NCBI GenBank assembly: GCA_039944535.1
Contig: JBDUYP010000007.1
Location: 1 to 64,000, forward strand
Length of the DNA: 64,000 nt
Direction: 5' to 3'
Source: JAMZMI01 sp039944535
GTDB taxonomy: Bacteria > Bacteroidota > Bacteroidia > Cytophagales > Cyclobacteriaceae
Shown piece after piece: positions 56,219-64,000 of the stretch. The position numbers were made by a program, and so were the translations under genes. The notes under the pieces were generated by a model. It was not told the DNA's origin, ran no database searches, and worked only from the letters and a program-made list of their open reading frames with translations. Position 1 is the first letter of the stretch. The number at the start of each line of letters is the position of its first letter.

Positions 56219-57592
56219 TTGCTTCAGTTTTTTAGAAAAAACGACCCTTACAGACTCATTTTTGTCTTTCTTATCTTGATTGCTATCAGGGTTACGTGGA
56301 TTGTCATTGGGTTGCCTGTTTCCACGCTGGAGTTGAAGTTGCTTTTGCTTGGCGAAAGATTAGGCAATGGTTTTCTGATGTACAGCGAAACCTACGATTA
56401 TACCGGCCCTCTGGCCGCCATGGTTTACAAGTGGCTCAACTTCCTTTTTGGATCCAGCCGCTGGGTTCACGTTATCTTTTCTACGCTGCTCATTATTCTG
56501 CAAGCTGGGATTCTCAATGGTATTTTGCTGAGAAACAAAGCCTTTGATGAAAACAACTACCTGCCGGCATTTCTATATGTTATTTTGATGTCCAGCACAA
56601 TGGACTTTTTTGTGCTCAGCCCGCAGCTCATGAGTCTCACATTTGTGATCATGTCGCTCAATCAAATATTTCGCAGGATTGACAATGTGGTGACAGACGA
56701 GTTGTTCTTGTACGCTGGAGTTTATACTGGTCTGGCTACATTCTTTTATCTGCCGTCTATAGTTTACTTTCTGGCATTTCTACTTTCTTTTCTCATTTTC
56801 AGTTCGGCCATTTTCCGCAGGCTCGTGATCTTTATTTATGGCTTTCTGATGATTTTCCTTGTCATAGCGGCATACTACTATTGGTTTGACTCGCTCAGCG
56901 ATCTGTGGCAGATGTGTATTGTAGGGGGAATTGTTAAACCAAAAACGTTCTTCATTACAGCGGATCAATTTTTTATGCTGGGGTCGGTGCTTGCAGGAGT
57001 CTTGCTAATCGCGCTGAGTGTGTTTTTTACATCCAGGTTCACCAACTTTCAGCAAAACATGATGCGGGTGATGCTGCTGTTTCTTTTTGCTGCAGGTTGG
57101 GCTGCTATTTTTGCTCCAGAGCTTAGCCCAGCAGAATTATTGTTTTTTGTACCTCCGCTGGCTTTTTTCCTAACGCATTATTTTCTAGCGCTCCGAAAGC
57201 GTCTCTTTAGAGCCATCATGCCAACGCTGATTTTTGTCGCGCTGTTGGTGTATCCGTCCTACATCATCAGATTCATGCCGGAGTTTGAGGTGAAACGTGA
57301 TAATACCGAGCATACGGGCAGTAAGCTTATGGTGTTGGGAGATGACCTGACCTACTATTTAGGAAATGAAATAGCCTCACCATTTATAGACGAGTACTCC
57401 AGCCTGAAGAAGCTCGAGGGCCTGGACTATTTCAATCAGGCTGCCAAGCTCTATAATGTCTTACAAACGTCTGATCCAGACGTAATCATAGATGAGTGGG
57501 GGCAACTACCAAGGATATTCGAGCGATTTCCGGCAATTGAGATGAAATACAGAAAGTCTTCTTCTAAAGAATACCGAAAGATTAACAGCTAA
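56219..57592 (+). CDS. Polytopic membrane protein, DUF6427-like
   Basis: No ATG is available. TTG 56219 is preferred over TTG 56183 because the protein then begins LQFFRKNDPYRL, as related proteins do (about 457 residues). It has roughly ten hydrophobic segments (RLIFVFLILIAIRVTWIVIG; LPAFLYVILMSSTMDFF; FLAFLLSFLIFSSAIF and others) and a C-terminal soluble stretch of about 100 residues (VLGDDLTYYLGNEIASPF). It resembles the uncharacterised DUF6427 family of Bacteroidota; the function is unknown, and a glycosyltransferase-like membrane fold is possible but unproven. Its 3' end overlaps rpiB by 11 bp on the opposite strand. Confidence 0.75.
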   Translation: MLQFFRKNDPYRLIFVFLILIAIRVTWIVIGLPVSTLELKLLLLGERLGNGFLMYSETYDYTGPLAAMVYKWLNFLFGSSRWVHVIFSTLLIILQAGILNGILLRNKAFDENNYLPAFLYVILMSSTMDFFVLSPQLMSLTFVIMSLNQIFRRIDNVVTDELFLYAGVYTGLATFFYLPSIVYFLAFLLSFLIFSSAIFRRLVIFIYGFLMIFLVIAAYYYWFDSLSDLWQMCIVGGIVKPKTFFITADQFFMLGSVLAGVLLIALSVFFTSRFTNFQQNMMRVMLLFLFAAGWAAIFAPELSPAELLFFVPPLAFFLTHYFLALRKRLFRAIMPTLIFVALLVYPSYIIRFMPEFEVKRDNTEHTGSKLMVLGDDLTYYLGNEIASPFIDEYSSLKKLEGLDYFNQAAKLYNVLQTSDPDVIIDEWGQLPRIFERFPAIEMKYRKSSSKEYRKINS

Positions 57593-57596
57593 TCTT
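57578..57596. terminator. Hairpin in the overlapping ends of convergent genes
   Basis: AAGATTA (57578-57584) and TAATCTT (57590-57596) form a perfect 7-bp stem with a 5-nt loop exactly across the overlapping stops of the DUF6427-like gene and rpiB. It is AT-rich and the T run is short, so a bidirectional terminator is only a possibility. Confidence 0.4.
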
Positions 57597-58016
57597 ATTG
57601 ACTCTTCGCTCGTGTCTGCCGCCCTCAAACGGAGTGTTTAAGAATGTCTCAGCCATGCTTTCAGCCAATTCGTAAGCGACAAACCTTGCCGCAAAGCAGA
57701 TTACATTTGAGTTATTGTGCTCGCGGGTGACTTTGGCCAGATCCCTGTCCCAGCATAGTGCCGCACGAATACCCTGATGTTTGTTGGCGGTGATGGTCAC
57801 TCCCTGACCGGATCCACAGATCAACACGCCAAATTCACAATCGCCCTTTTCTATAGCTTCGCAAGCTGGGTGAACAAAGTCGGGATAATCCGCTGAATCC
57901 GCCGAAAAAGGACCAAAGTCTGTCACTTCATGGCCCTGGCTTTTCAGGTATTCTACTAGTTTTTCTTTGTAATGAAAACCGGCGTGATCGCCTCCAATGG
58001 CTATTTTTTTACTCAT
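57582..58016 (-). CDS. rpiB: Ribose-5-phosphate isomerase B
   Basis: The 144-residue enzyme has the RpiB/LacAB hallmarks: GGDHAGFHYKEKL at the N-terminus, the catalytic Cys67 in LICGSGQG, and the phosphate and ring-opening residues in REHNNSN (His100). It interconverts ribose 5-phosphate and ribulose 5-phosphate in the pentose phosphate pathway in the cytosol. The start overlaps the tatC stop by 8 bp. It is the last gene of the glyA-tatC-rpiB unit. Confidence 0.96.
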   Translation of the reverse strand: MSKKIAIGGDHAGFHYKEKLVEYLKSQGHEVTDFGPFSADSADYPDFVHPACEAIEKGDCEFGVLICGSGQGVTITANKHQGIRAALCWDRDLAKVTREHNNSNVICFAARFVAYELAESMAETFLNTPFEGGRHERRVNKISC

Positions 58017-58848
58017 CTGTTCTTATAATTTCTGAGGCGGCCAACTCTCGTCGCGTCACCCGTTTTGATATAAATATGCCGATCTGATAAAGACCTAATA
58101 ACGGAAGTGCTATCAGAACTTGGCTAAATGGGTCAGGCGGAGTGAGCATCGCGCCCACGATCAATATCACTACGATAGCGTGCCGTCTGTATGTAACCAT
58201 CATTTGTGGCGTAATAATTCCCGCTTTGGTCAGGAAGTAGATCACCACGGGAAGCTGAAAAAGCAACCCACAGGCCACCACCAACGTGACCACTGTGGTC
58301 ACATAAGACACAATGTCAAACTCGTTGAGGATGCTCTCGTCCAGCTGATAGTTGGCCAGAAAGTTTATAGATAGAGGCGTGACGATGAAGTAACCAAAAA
58401 CCACCCCCGTGATAAAAAGGAAGCTCACATAAAAGCTTGCGCCTCTGGCAGCATTTCTCTCTTTGGGATAAAGGCCAGGTTTGATAAACCTCCATATTTC
58501 CCAAAACGCATAGGGAAAGGCCAGCACAAGGCCAATCACAAAAGATGCCGTGATGTGCATGGTAAACTGGCCGGTGAGTTGCCTGCTTTGAATGATAAAC
58601 GGGAGATCGTCTATACACAAAGCCGGAGAGCCCAGCATCTCAGAAAATTTGCAAAGCATCTTGTAAGTCCAAAAATCAACTTTTGATGGACCCAATATGA
58701 TTGTTTTGAAGACCAGGTCTTTGGCGATGAAAGCCGAGATGGCAAATACCACTATAGCAATCAATGACCTGATAATGTGCCACCGGAGTTCTTCCAGGTG
58801 ATCCAAAAAGGTCATTTCATATTCTTCCTCGGGCTGATCTAGGGGCAT
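58009..58848 (-). CDS. tatC: Sec-independent translocase subunit TatC
   Basis: The 279-residue protein has the conserved N-terminal MTFLDHLEELRWHIIRS and six transmembrane segments, with the family signature (FWEIWRFIKPGLYPKER; LFQLPVVIYFLTKAGII; AMLTPPDPFSQ). TatC recognises twin-arginine signal peptides and forms the Tat receptor in the inner membrane with TatA. TatA is not in the window. ATG 58848 is used; ATG 58815 (MTFLDHL) is a possible alternative. It starts 8 bp after the glyA stop. Confidence 0.96.
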   Translation of the reverse strand: MPLDQPEEEYEMTFLDHLEELRWHIIRSLIAIVVFAISAFIAKDLVFKTIILGPSKVDFWTYKMLCKFSEMLGSPALCIDDLPFIIQSRQLTGQFTMHITASFVIGLVLAFPYAFWEIWRFIKPGLYPKERNAARGASFYVSFLFITGVVFGYFIVTPLSINFLANYQLDESILNEFDIVSYVTTVVTLVVACGLLFQLPVVIYFLTKAGIITPQMMVTYRRHAIVVILIVGAMLTPPDPFSQVLIALPLLGLYQIGIFISKRVTRRELAASEIIRTDE

Positions 58849-58856
58849 GGCTTACC

Positions 58857-60128
58857 TTATTGGTAAAGAGGAAAATCTTTCATCCAATTGTTTACCTCAG
58901 CTTTCACTGCAGCGATTTTGGATTCATCAGTGTGGTTTGAAAGAATGTCATCAATCAGGTCAACGATTCTGGTCATGTCCGCTTCTTTCATTCCTCTGGT
59001 GGTAATGGCCGATGTGCCTACTCTCATTCCAGAAGTAACGAAAGGAGACTCAGTATCGAATGGCACCATGTTTTTGTTCATGGTGATATCTGCTCTCACA
59101 AGCGCATTTTCAGCATCCCGTCCTGTGATTCCTTTCGGTCTCAAATCGATCAGCATGAGGTGGTTTTCAGTACCTCCGGAAATCAATTTGTATCCTTTGT
59201 CCACAAATGCCTGTGCCATGACTTTGGCGTTTTTCTGCACTTGCAAAATGTAGTTCATATAGTCATCAGATAGCGCTTCACCAAAAGCCACGGCTTTTGC
59301 TGCTATCACGTGCTCCAGAGGGCCGCCCTGCATTCCCGGGAATACACCGGAATCCAAAATAGAGCTCATTTTCCTTACCGTCCCTTTTGCTGTTTTTATG
59401 CCAAATGGGTTTTCGCCATCCTCACGAACCATAATCAATCCACCTCTTGGTCCTCTTAGGGTTTTGTGAGTAGTAGTAGTGACGATGTGACAAAAATCCA
59501 GAGGGTCGTTGAGCAAACCACGGGCGATCAACCCGGCAGGATGGGAAATATCAGCAAGCAACACCGCCCCCACTTCATCGGCTATTTCTCTGAACCTTTG
59601 ATAATCCCAATCTCTGGAATATGCCGAAGCACCGCAGACGATAAGCTTTGGCTTCACCTCCATGGCTTTGGCTTCCACCTTGTCCATATCGATCATTCCA
59701 GTCTCTTCCTCTACTCCGTAGAAGTTTGCATCAAAATATTTTCCTGAAAAATTCACCGGCGAACCATGTGAAAGGTGACCACCGTGTGACAGGTCAAAGC
59801 CAAGGATAGTATCTCCTGGATTTAGGCAAGCAAGAAAAACGGCTGCATTGGCTTGAGCTCCGGAGTGAGGCTGCACGTTGGCCCATGTAGCACCGAATAA
59901 TTCCTTGATCCTTTCGATGGCCAATGTCTCCACCACATCGACTACCTTGCATCCGGCGTAGTATCTTTTTCCTGGCAGGCCTTCAGCATATTTGTTTGTA
60001 AGGACGCTTCCTTGTGCTTCCATCACCTGAGGTGAAGTGAAGTTTTCTGAAGCGATTAGCTCAATCCCTTCTGTTTGTCTTTGTTTTTCTTTTTCTATTA
60101 GCTGAAAAACCTGCTCGTCTCTAGTCAT
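58857..60128 (-). CDS. glyA: Serine hydroxymethyltransferase
   Basis: The 423-residue PLP enzyme has the signatures ELIASENFTS, YAEGLPGKRYYAGC, and THKTLRGPRGG with the PLP lysine at Lys222. It converts serine and tetrahydrofolate to glycine and methylene-tetrahydrofolate in the cytosol. ATG 60128 (MTRDEQVF) is chosen over the in-frame TTG 60185, because the latter lies inside a promoter -7 element and adds a stretch unlike the family. It heads a likely glyA-tatC-rpiB unit. Confidence 0.97.
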   Translation of the reverse strand: MTRDEQVFQLIEKEKQRQTEGIELIASENFTSPQVMEAQGSVLTNKYAEGLPGKRYYAGCKVVDVVETLAIERIKELFGATWANVQPHSGAQANAAVFLACLNPGDTILGFDLSHGGHLSHGSPVNFSGKYFDANFYGVEEETGMIDMDKVEAKAMEVKPKLIVCGASAYSRDWDYQRFREIADEVGAVLLADISHPAGLIARGLLNDPLDFCHIVTTTTHKTLRGPRGGLIMVREDGENPFGIKTAKGTVRKMSSILDSGVFPGMQGGPLEHVIAAKAVAFGEALSDDYMNYILQVQKNAKVMAQAFVDKGYKLISGGTENHLMLIDLRPKGITGRDAENALVRADITMNKNMVPFDTESPFVTSGMRVGTSAITTRGMKEADMTRIVDLIDDILSNHTDESKIAAVKAEVNNWMKDFPLYQ

Positions 60129-60182
60129 TGCATCGTAATTTTTGCCTTTCCGGGGTACAAATGGCGGGTGATAAGAATCCCG

Positions 60183-60213
60183 CAAAATTAGTCCGTTGGG
60201 GTCACTTAAACAA
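60183..60213 (-). promoter_or_regulatory. Promoter of glyA
   Basis: On the minus strand, TTG (60213-60211) and TAATTTTG (60190-60183) are separated by 20 bp, a full match to the Bacteroidota TTG and TAnnTTTG consensus. The leader would be about 45-50 nt, ending at ATG 60128. Confidence 0.65.
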
Positions 60214-60279
60214 TCAGATTTTATCCAGTGATTTCAATAGGCTAATTTTAAGGCTATCTTTAGATTTTATTGGAAAAAG

Positions 60280-61341
60280 ATGCTTGAGGATTTAAGAAAA
60301 GAAATAGACCAACTGGACGATAAAATAGTAGAACTGCTCAGCAAGCGCATGGAAGTAGTTCACAAGGTTGGTTCTCTGAAAAGAGATAATAAAACGGCGA
60401 TTTATCGCCCGGAAAGAGAAAAAGCGATTGTGGATCGTCTGGAAGCCAATAGCAATGGAATTCTTACCAGACCGGCGATTGAGGCTATTTTTCTTGAGAT
60501 TTTTGCTGTTAGCCGAAACTATGAGTTGCCCGAACGTGTGGCCTATCTAGGACCGGAGGGAAGTTTTACGCACCAGGCCGCAGAGTCGAGGTATGGAGCC
60601 ATGAGTGATTACATTGCCCTGGAGCCAATTTCTGCTGTTTTTGAAGCCGTGAAAACTTCAAGAGCCCGGTTTGGAGTGGTGCCAATAGAAAACAATCAGG
60701 AGGGTACGGTGCAGGAGACCATCGATCTTTTGGCCAAGCATAAGTTAAATATTGCGGCGGAGGTGGTTCTTCCTATTCATTTTGCTTTCGCCTCAAAAGA
60801 GGAAAACCTCAGCAAAATCAAGACAGTCTATTCCAAAGACATTGCCTTCAGACAATGCAAGAATTTCCTCAACGATTATTTTGACCATGAAATCAAGTTG
60901 GTTCCGGTAAACTCCACCAGTCGGGCGTGCCTGCTTGCCAGAGATGAGGATGGATCAGCAGCTGTTTGTGCGCCCATTGCTGCTCGTCAGTATGAGCTGC
61001 CGGTTCTCTATAACAACATTCAGGACTCTGCTGACAATCAGACCCGTTTCCTGATCATCAGCAACAACTTTGTAAATCAAATAAGTGGGGAGGACAAGAC
61101 ATCCATTATAGCCGACCTGCCCGATGAGCCGGGAGCTTTGGTGAGGTTCCTGCAGCAATTTCAAAATGCCGGCATCAATTTATGCAAGGTGGAAAGCAGG
61201 CCGGCCAAACAGGGCACCACGTTTAAGTATGTGTTTTTCGTAGAATTCGAGGGGCATTTCAATGACCCTGGTGTACAGAATACAATCAAGCCATATTTGA
61301 AAAACATCACGTGGCTGGGTAGCTACGTGCAGATTTGTTAA
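60280..61341 (+). CDS. pheA: Bifunctional chorismate mutase/prephenate dehydratase
   Basis: The 353-residue protein has three parts: an AroQ-type chorismate mutase helix bundle (residues 1-80, IDQLDDKIVELLSKRMEVV), a prephenate dehydratase domain (86-262; GPEGSFTHQAA, PIENNQEG, and the catalytic TRF motif at 255-257), and a C-terminal ACT domain (275-353; GALVRFLQQF and ESRP at 305-308) that binds phenylalanine for feedback control. It makes phenylpyruvate from chorismate. It is divergent from glyA and lies 20 bp upstream of radA, so the two may be co-transcribed. Confidence 0.96.
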   Translation: MLEDLRKEIDQLDDKIVELLSKRMEVVHKVGSLKRDNKTAIYRPEREKAIVDRLEANSNGILTRPAIEAIFLEIFAVSRNYELPERVAYLGPEGSFTHQAAESRYGAMSDYIALEPISAVFEAVKTSRARFGVVPIENNQEGTVQETIDLLAKHKLNIAAEVVLPIHFAFASKEENLSKIKTVYSKDIAFRQCKNFLNDYFDHEIKLVPVNSTSRACLLARDEDGSAAVCAPIAARQYELPVLYNNIQDSADNQTRFLIISNNFVNQISGEDKTSIIADLPDEPGALVRFLQQFQNAGINLCKVESRPAKQGTTFKYVFFVEFEGHFNDPGVQNTIKPYLKNITWLGSYVQIC

Positions 61342-61361
61342 TCATTCGATCTTTATAGCAA

Positions 61362-62729
61362 TTGGCTAAAACCAAAACCTCATTCTACTGCCAGAACTGT
61401 GGCGCCAACTCACCTAAATGGGTGGGCAAATGTCCTTCGTGTGGCGAGTGGAATACCTACGTGGAGGAGTTGGTGCAAAAGTCCAAAGCCAGCAGCCGTG
61501 AGATATGGCAGGCCGAAGGAGATAAGAAGCCTCCTCAGAAAATTCAGGAGGTGACGTATGATCACCAGAGCCGCTTCAATACCGGGTCTGAAGAACTAAA
61601 TCGCACATTGGGGGGAGGAATCGTTCCTGGTTCTTTGGTTTTGGTGGGTGGCGAACCGGGAATAGGTAAGTCCACACTCATGCTTCAGATGGCGATCAAG
61701 CTGCCAAAAGTTAAGACACTTTACGTATCGGGTGAGGAAAGCCTGCAGCAGATCAGGATGCGAGCCGAGAGAATCGGGATCAATTCGGAAAATTGTTTTC
61801 TGCTGGCAGAAACTTCGCTCTCGGAGATCTTGAATCAGGCTGTTCATTTGCAGCCTGAACTCATGGTGATAGACTCTATACAGACGCTTTATACCGAGGA
61901 GGTTGATGCCTCTGTGGGCTCGGTCTCTCAGGTGCGGGAGTGTACGGGCAAACTCATGAAGTATGCCAAACAGTCCAACGTTCCCGTTTTTCTGATCGGT
62001 CATGTAAACAAAGACGGTGCTATCGCCGGCCCTAAAGTTTTGGAGCATATGGTGGATACGGTGCTACAGTTTGAAGGTGATCGCCACATGTCATACCGTA
62101 TTTTGAGAACGTCCAAAAACAGATTTGGATCGACTTCCGAACTGGGGATTTTTGAGATGCGCGAGGCTGGCTTACGTGAAGTTTTGAATCCATCAGAAGT
62201 GCTGATTTCTCCGCGCGAGGCTTTTATGAGTGGGGTTGGTATAGGTGCCACAATGGAGGGAAACCGCCCGCTGCTGATCGAAGTACAGTCACTGGTAAGC
62301 CCGGCAACTTACGGAACTCCACAGCGAAGCACAACGGGCTTTGATGCCAAAAGACTCAACATGCTTTTGGCTGTTTTGGAAAAGCGGCTTGGAGTGCGCC
62401 TCAGTGCTCAGGACGTATTCCTCAATATCGCCGGCGGTGTGAAAGTCAGCGACCCTGCACTTGATCTCTCTATTTGTGCTTCTGTATTCTCATCGTTTGA
62501 TGATATCCCGATTCCGGAAAAAGTGTGTTTCTCAGCCGAAGTGGGGCTGGGAGGTGAGATAAGAGCCGTGAACCGGATAGAGTCGCGTATCAGTGAGGCT
62601 GCCAAACTGGGGTTTGAAGAAATATACGTTTCCAAACACAACACCAAAGGTCTGAACCTGGCCAAGCTTGGAATCAAAGTAAAGGCCTACAGTAAGTTAT
62701 CGGATGCGTTTGAGGAGCTTTTCCGGTAA
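61362..62729 (+). CDS. radA: DNA repair protein RadA
   Basis: The 455-residue protein starts at a TTG (61362) in the position expected for the family (AKTKTSFYCQNCG). It has a zinc finger (Cys10, Cys13, Cys24, Cys27), Walker A GEPGIGKST (Lys103), Walker B MVIDS (168-172), the RadA-specific KNRFG motif (252-256), and a C-terminal Lon-like domain (VFLNIAGGVKVSDPALDL). RadA is a RecA-like ATPase that drives branch migration in recombinational repair. It follows pheA by 20 bp. Its stop lies 2 bp from the convergent transglutaminase-like gene. Confidence 0.96.
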   Translation: MAKTKTSFYCQNCGANSPKWVGKCPSCGEWNTYVEELVQKSKASSREIWQAEGDKKPPQKIQEVTYDHQSRFNTGSEELNRTLGGGIVPGSLVLVGGEPGIGKSTLMLQMAIKLPKVKTLYVSGEESLQQIRMRAERIGINSENCFLLAETSLSEILNQAVHLQPELMVIDSIQTLYTEEVDASVGSVSQVRECTGKLMKYAKQSNVPVFLIGHVNKDGAIAGPKVLEHMVDTVLQFEGDRHMSYRILRTSKNRFGSTSELGIFEMREAGLREVLNPSEVLISPREAFMSGVGIGATMEGNRPLLIEVQSLVSPATYGTPQRSTTGFDAKRLNMLLAVLEKRLGVRLSAQDVFLNIAGGVKVSDPALDLSICASVFSSFDDIPIPEKVCFSAEVGLGGEIRAVNRIESRISEAAKLGFEEIYVSKHNTKGLNLAKLGIKVKAYSKLSDAFEELFR

Positions 62730-62731
62730 TT

Positions 62732-64000
62732 CTACTCACTCTTCTCCAGCACTATTGCATCGTTGAATTTTTTCACTGTAGCAGCCAGTGTGCTTTGGAG
62801 TTTGTGATACTCATCTGATTGATAAACGGACTTTTTAAATGCCAGTTTGGCCATGATCGTAATTCGGCCTTTCATTTCACTTGCAGAATAGGTGATGGTT
62901 GCGATGGCATTGTCCAAAGACAAGTTTTGCGGAATGTATGATATATGATACCCTTCTGGAATTATGATCGCAGAGTTGTATTGCTCGTTGTGTTTATATA
63001 CAAAGTCAACAGGGTAATTTCGTTCCTTCTGACTCAGCGGGTTGCTGCCCCAGGGAAAATGGAGGAAGGGCTTTATTACAATTTTGTCATCAATTATTTC
63101 AAGAGGATACTCACCTGCGCAAGCCATTATATAAGGAGAGCTGATCTTGTCAAAATTTTTGGTTCGTATATCAGAGATGTTTTGAAAACCCTCATTTCGC
63201 AGACTTTCTTCAATTTTTTCCGGATCGTCATCGAATTTCTTTTTCGTAGTATAGGCGTCAAATTCAGTAAAGCTGCTTATGACAGAGGATTTCAAAACAC
63301 CTTGTTGCAAATCAGGTTCCAGCGTGATAGACTTGATGTCCCACGATTCAATTCCTGAATACAGATCTATCCATGAGTAATCTTCCTGCATGAGTAGCCC
63401 CATACCATTCATGCATCTGGTAGGTATCCTGTTGAAGGGCAGATCAGATTCGCTACCGTCTGCCAAATAACTTGTCGACCCTAGATCCACAAGGATTACG
63501 ACATAATTGAAAAAGCTAGCAAAGGGGTATTTTGAATGAACTTTGCCGTGACTTCTCGTGCTTATTATCACGGGTTTTGCATTTATTCCGGCTTCCTGTA
63601 GCATCCCCAGTAGGAATAAATTGATGCTGCCTATATTTCCTGATTTGGTTTTCAGTAGTTCGTTTGGTTTTTGATTGGCATGCTCACCGTAAATTTTGTT
63701 CCAGGTAAAATTTTGCTTCACATATTCTATAATGATTTTGGACTTGGCCTCATCAGAAAGATCACTTAGGGCGAGTCCTTCAATGATGTCCTTTGCTGTC
63801 CTTTGTGACTTCTTTACGTATTTGCCAAATTTTTCATGATCATCATAGTCATCGATGAGTTTTGGCCAGGTGGTCATCACCTCCACATCACCTCCCGTCA
63901 ATGGATGATATTTGGAAAGTTGAAAATCCAGCTTCATGATGTAATCATTCGGGCTGCTTATAAAGGACTCATCCTTGAAGGCTGGGACATCCTTCATTAC
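62732..64000 (-). CDS. Transglutaminase-like protein, N-terminal part outside window
   Basis: The frame is open to the window edge and the codon before ATG 63997 is in frame (Val), so the gene extends further. The 422 visible residues match the C-terminal part of DUF3857/transglutaminase-like proteins of Bacteroidota (VPAFKDESFISSPNDYI; a core near KSGNIGSINLFLLGMLQEAG). In the core, the position of the catalytic Cys is Ile (codon 63632-63634) and the usual His is replaced (FFNYVVILVD), so it is probably not an active transglutaminase. The C-terminal part is beta-rich (AIATITYSASEMKGRITI). The function is unknown; related proteins are exported. The missing N-terminus would show a signal peptide if there is one. 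Confidence 0.82.
   Translation of the reverse strand, partial: VMKDVPAFKDESFISSPNDYIMKLDFQLSKYHPLTGGDVEVMTTWPKLIDDYDDHEKFGKYVKKSQRTAKDIIEGLALSDLSDEAKSKIIIEYVKQNFTWNKIYGEHANQKPNELLKTKSGNIGSINLFLLGMLQEAGINAKPVIISTRSHGKVHSKYPFASFFNYVVILVDLGSTSYLADGSESDLPFNRIPTRCMNGMGLLMQEDYSWIDLYSGIESWDIKSITLEPDLQQGVLKSSVISSFTEFDAYTTKKKFDDDPEKIEESLRNEGFQNISDIRTKNFDKISSPYIMACAGEYPLEIIDDKIVIKPFLHFPWGSNPLSQKERNYPVDFVYKHNEQYNSAIIIPEGYHISYIPQNLSLDNAIATITYSASEMKGRITIMAKLAFKKSVYQSDEYHKLQSTLAATVKKFNDAIVLEKSE

Noticed and set aside
60129..60185. Longer glyA start at TTG 60185
   Set aside because: The codon lies inside the candidate -7 element, and the added residues (RDSYHPPFVPRKG) do not resemble the start of serine hydroxymethyltransferases; ATG 60128 does.

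Overview
The window comes from a Bacteroidota chromosome, most likely a marine member of the Cytophagales. The evidence is four large secreted proteins with type IX secretion (T9SS) C-terminal signals, a SusC/SusD pair, TAnnTTTG-type promoters, and typical housekeeping neighbours (glyA, tatC, rpiB, pheA, radA, rbfA, a LolE-like permease). I see no tRNA, rRNA, CRISPR array, insertion sequence or prophage.

Layout. Positions 2-22480 hold the 3' part of a giant mosaic adhesin (over 7,490 residues visible, N-terminus outside the window). Positions 22707-28305 carry a two-gene unit: a fibre-like exported protein and a 1,039-residue T9SS cargo protein. Positions 28462-33639 encode a 1,725-residue T9SS cargo protein. 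On the minus strand, 38375-33754 is a susC-susD pair without visible enzyme or regulator genes. Positions 38723-42545 form a compact, partly divergent lipid or polyketide locus: type III polyketide synthase, methyltransferase, UbiA prenyltransferase and a geranylgeranyl-reductase-like flavoprotein. A two-domain retropepsin-like protease with a PDZ domain (42565-43824) lies just upstream of the flavoprotein gene. Positions 44011-50821 hold a short beta-helix protein followed at once by a 1,902-residue protein whose N-terminal domain is a paralogue of it. The rest (50879-64000) is largely housekeeping: SNF2 helicase, LolE-like permease and RbfA, a lipoprotein, a DUF6427-like membrane protein, RpiB, TatC, GlyA, PheA, RadA and part of a transglutaminase-like protein.

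The most distinctive signal is the shared C-terminal region of the four giant proteins. Each has one to three LRR plus Ig-like units, a CnaB-like domain, and then a 193-residue block that aligns without gaps. The block opens with an invariant basic motif holding one Cys (GRRRVKKAGCAMRRFK), always exactly 183 residues before the C-terminus, and ends in a T9SS type A sorting domain. DNA tracts inside the block are 95-97% identical between paralogues, which suggests recent duplication or gene conversion. The second candidate system is the type III PKS / methyltransferase / UbiA / flavoprotein locus, which has an intact Cys-His-Asn triad and no product that I can name.
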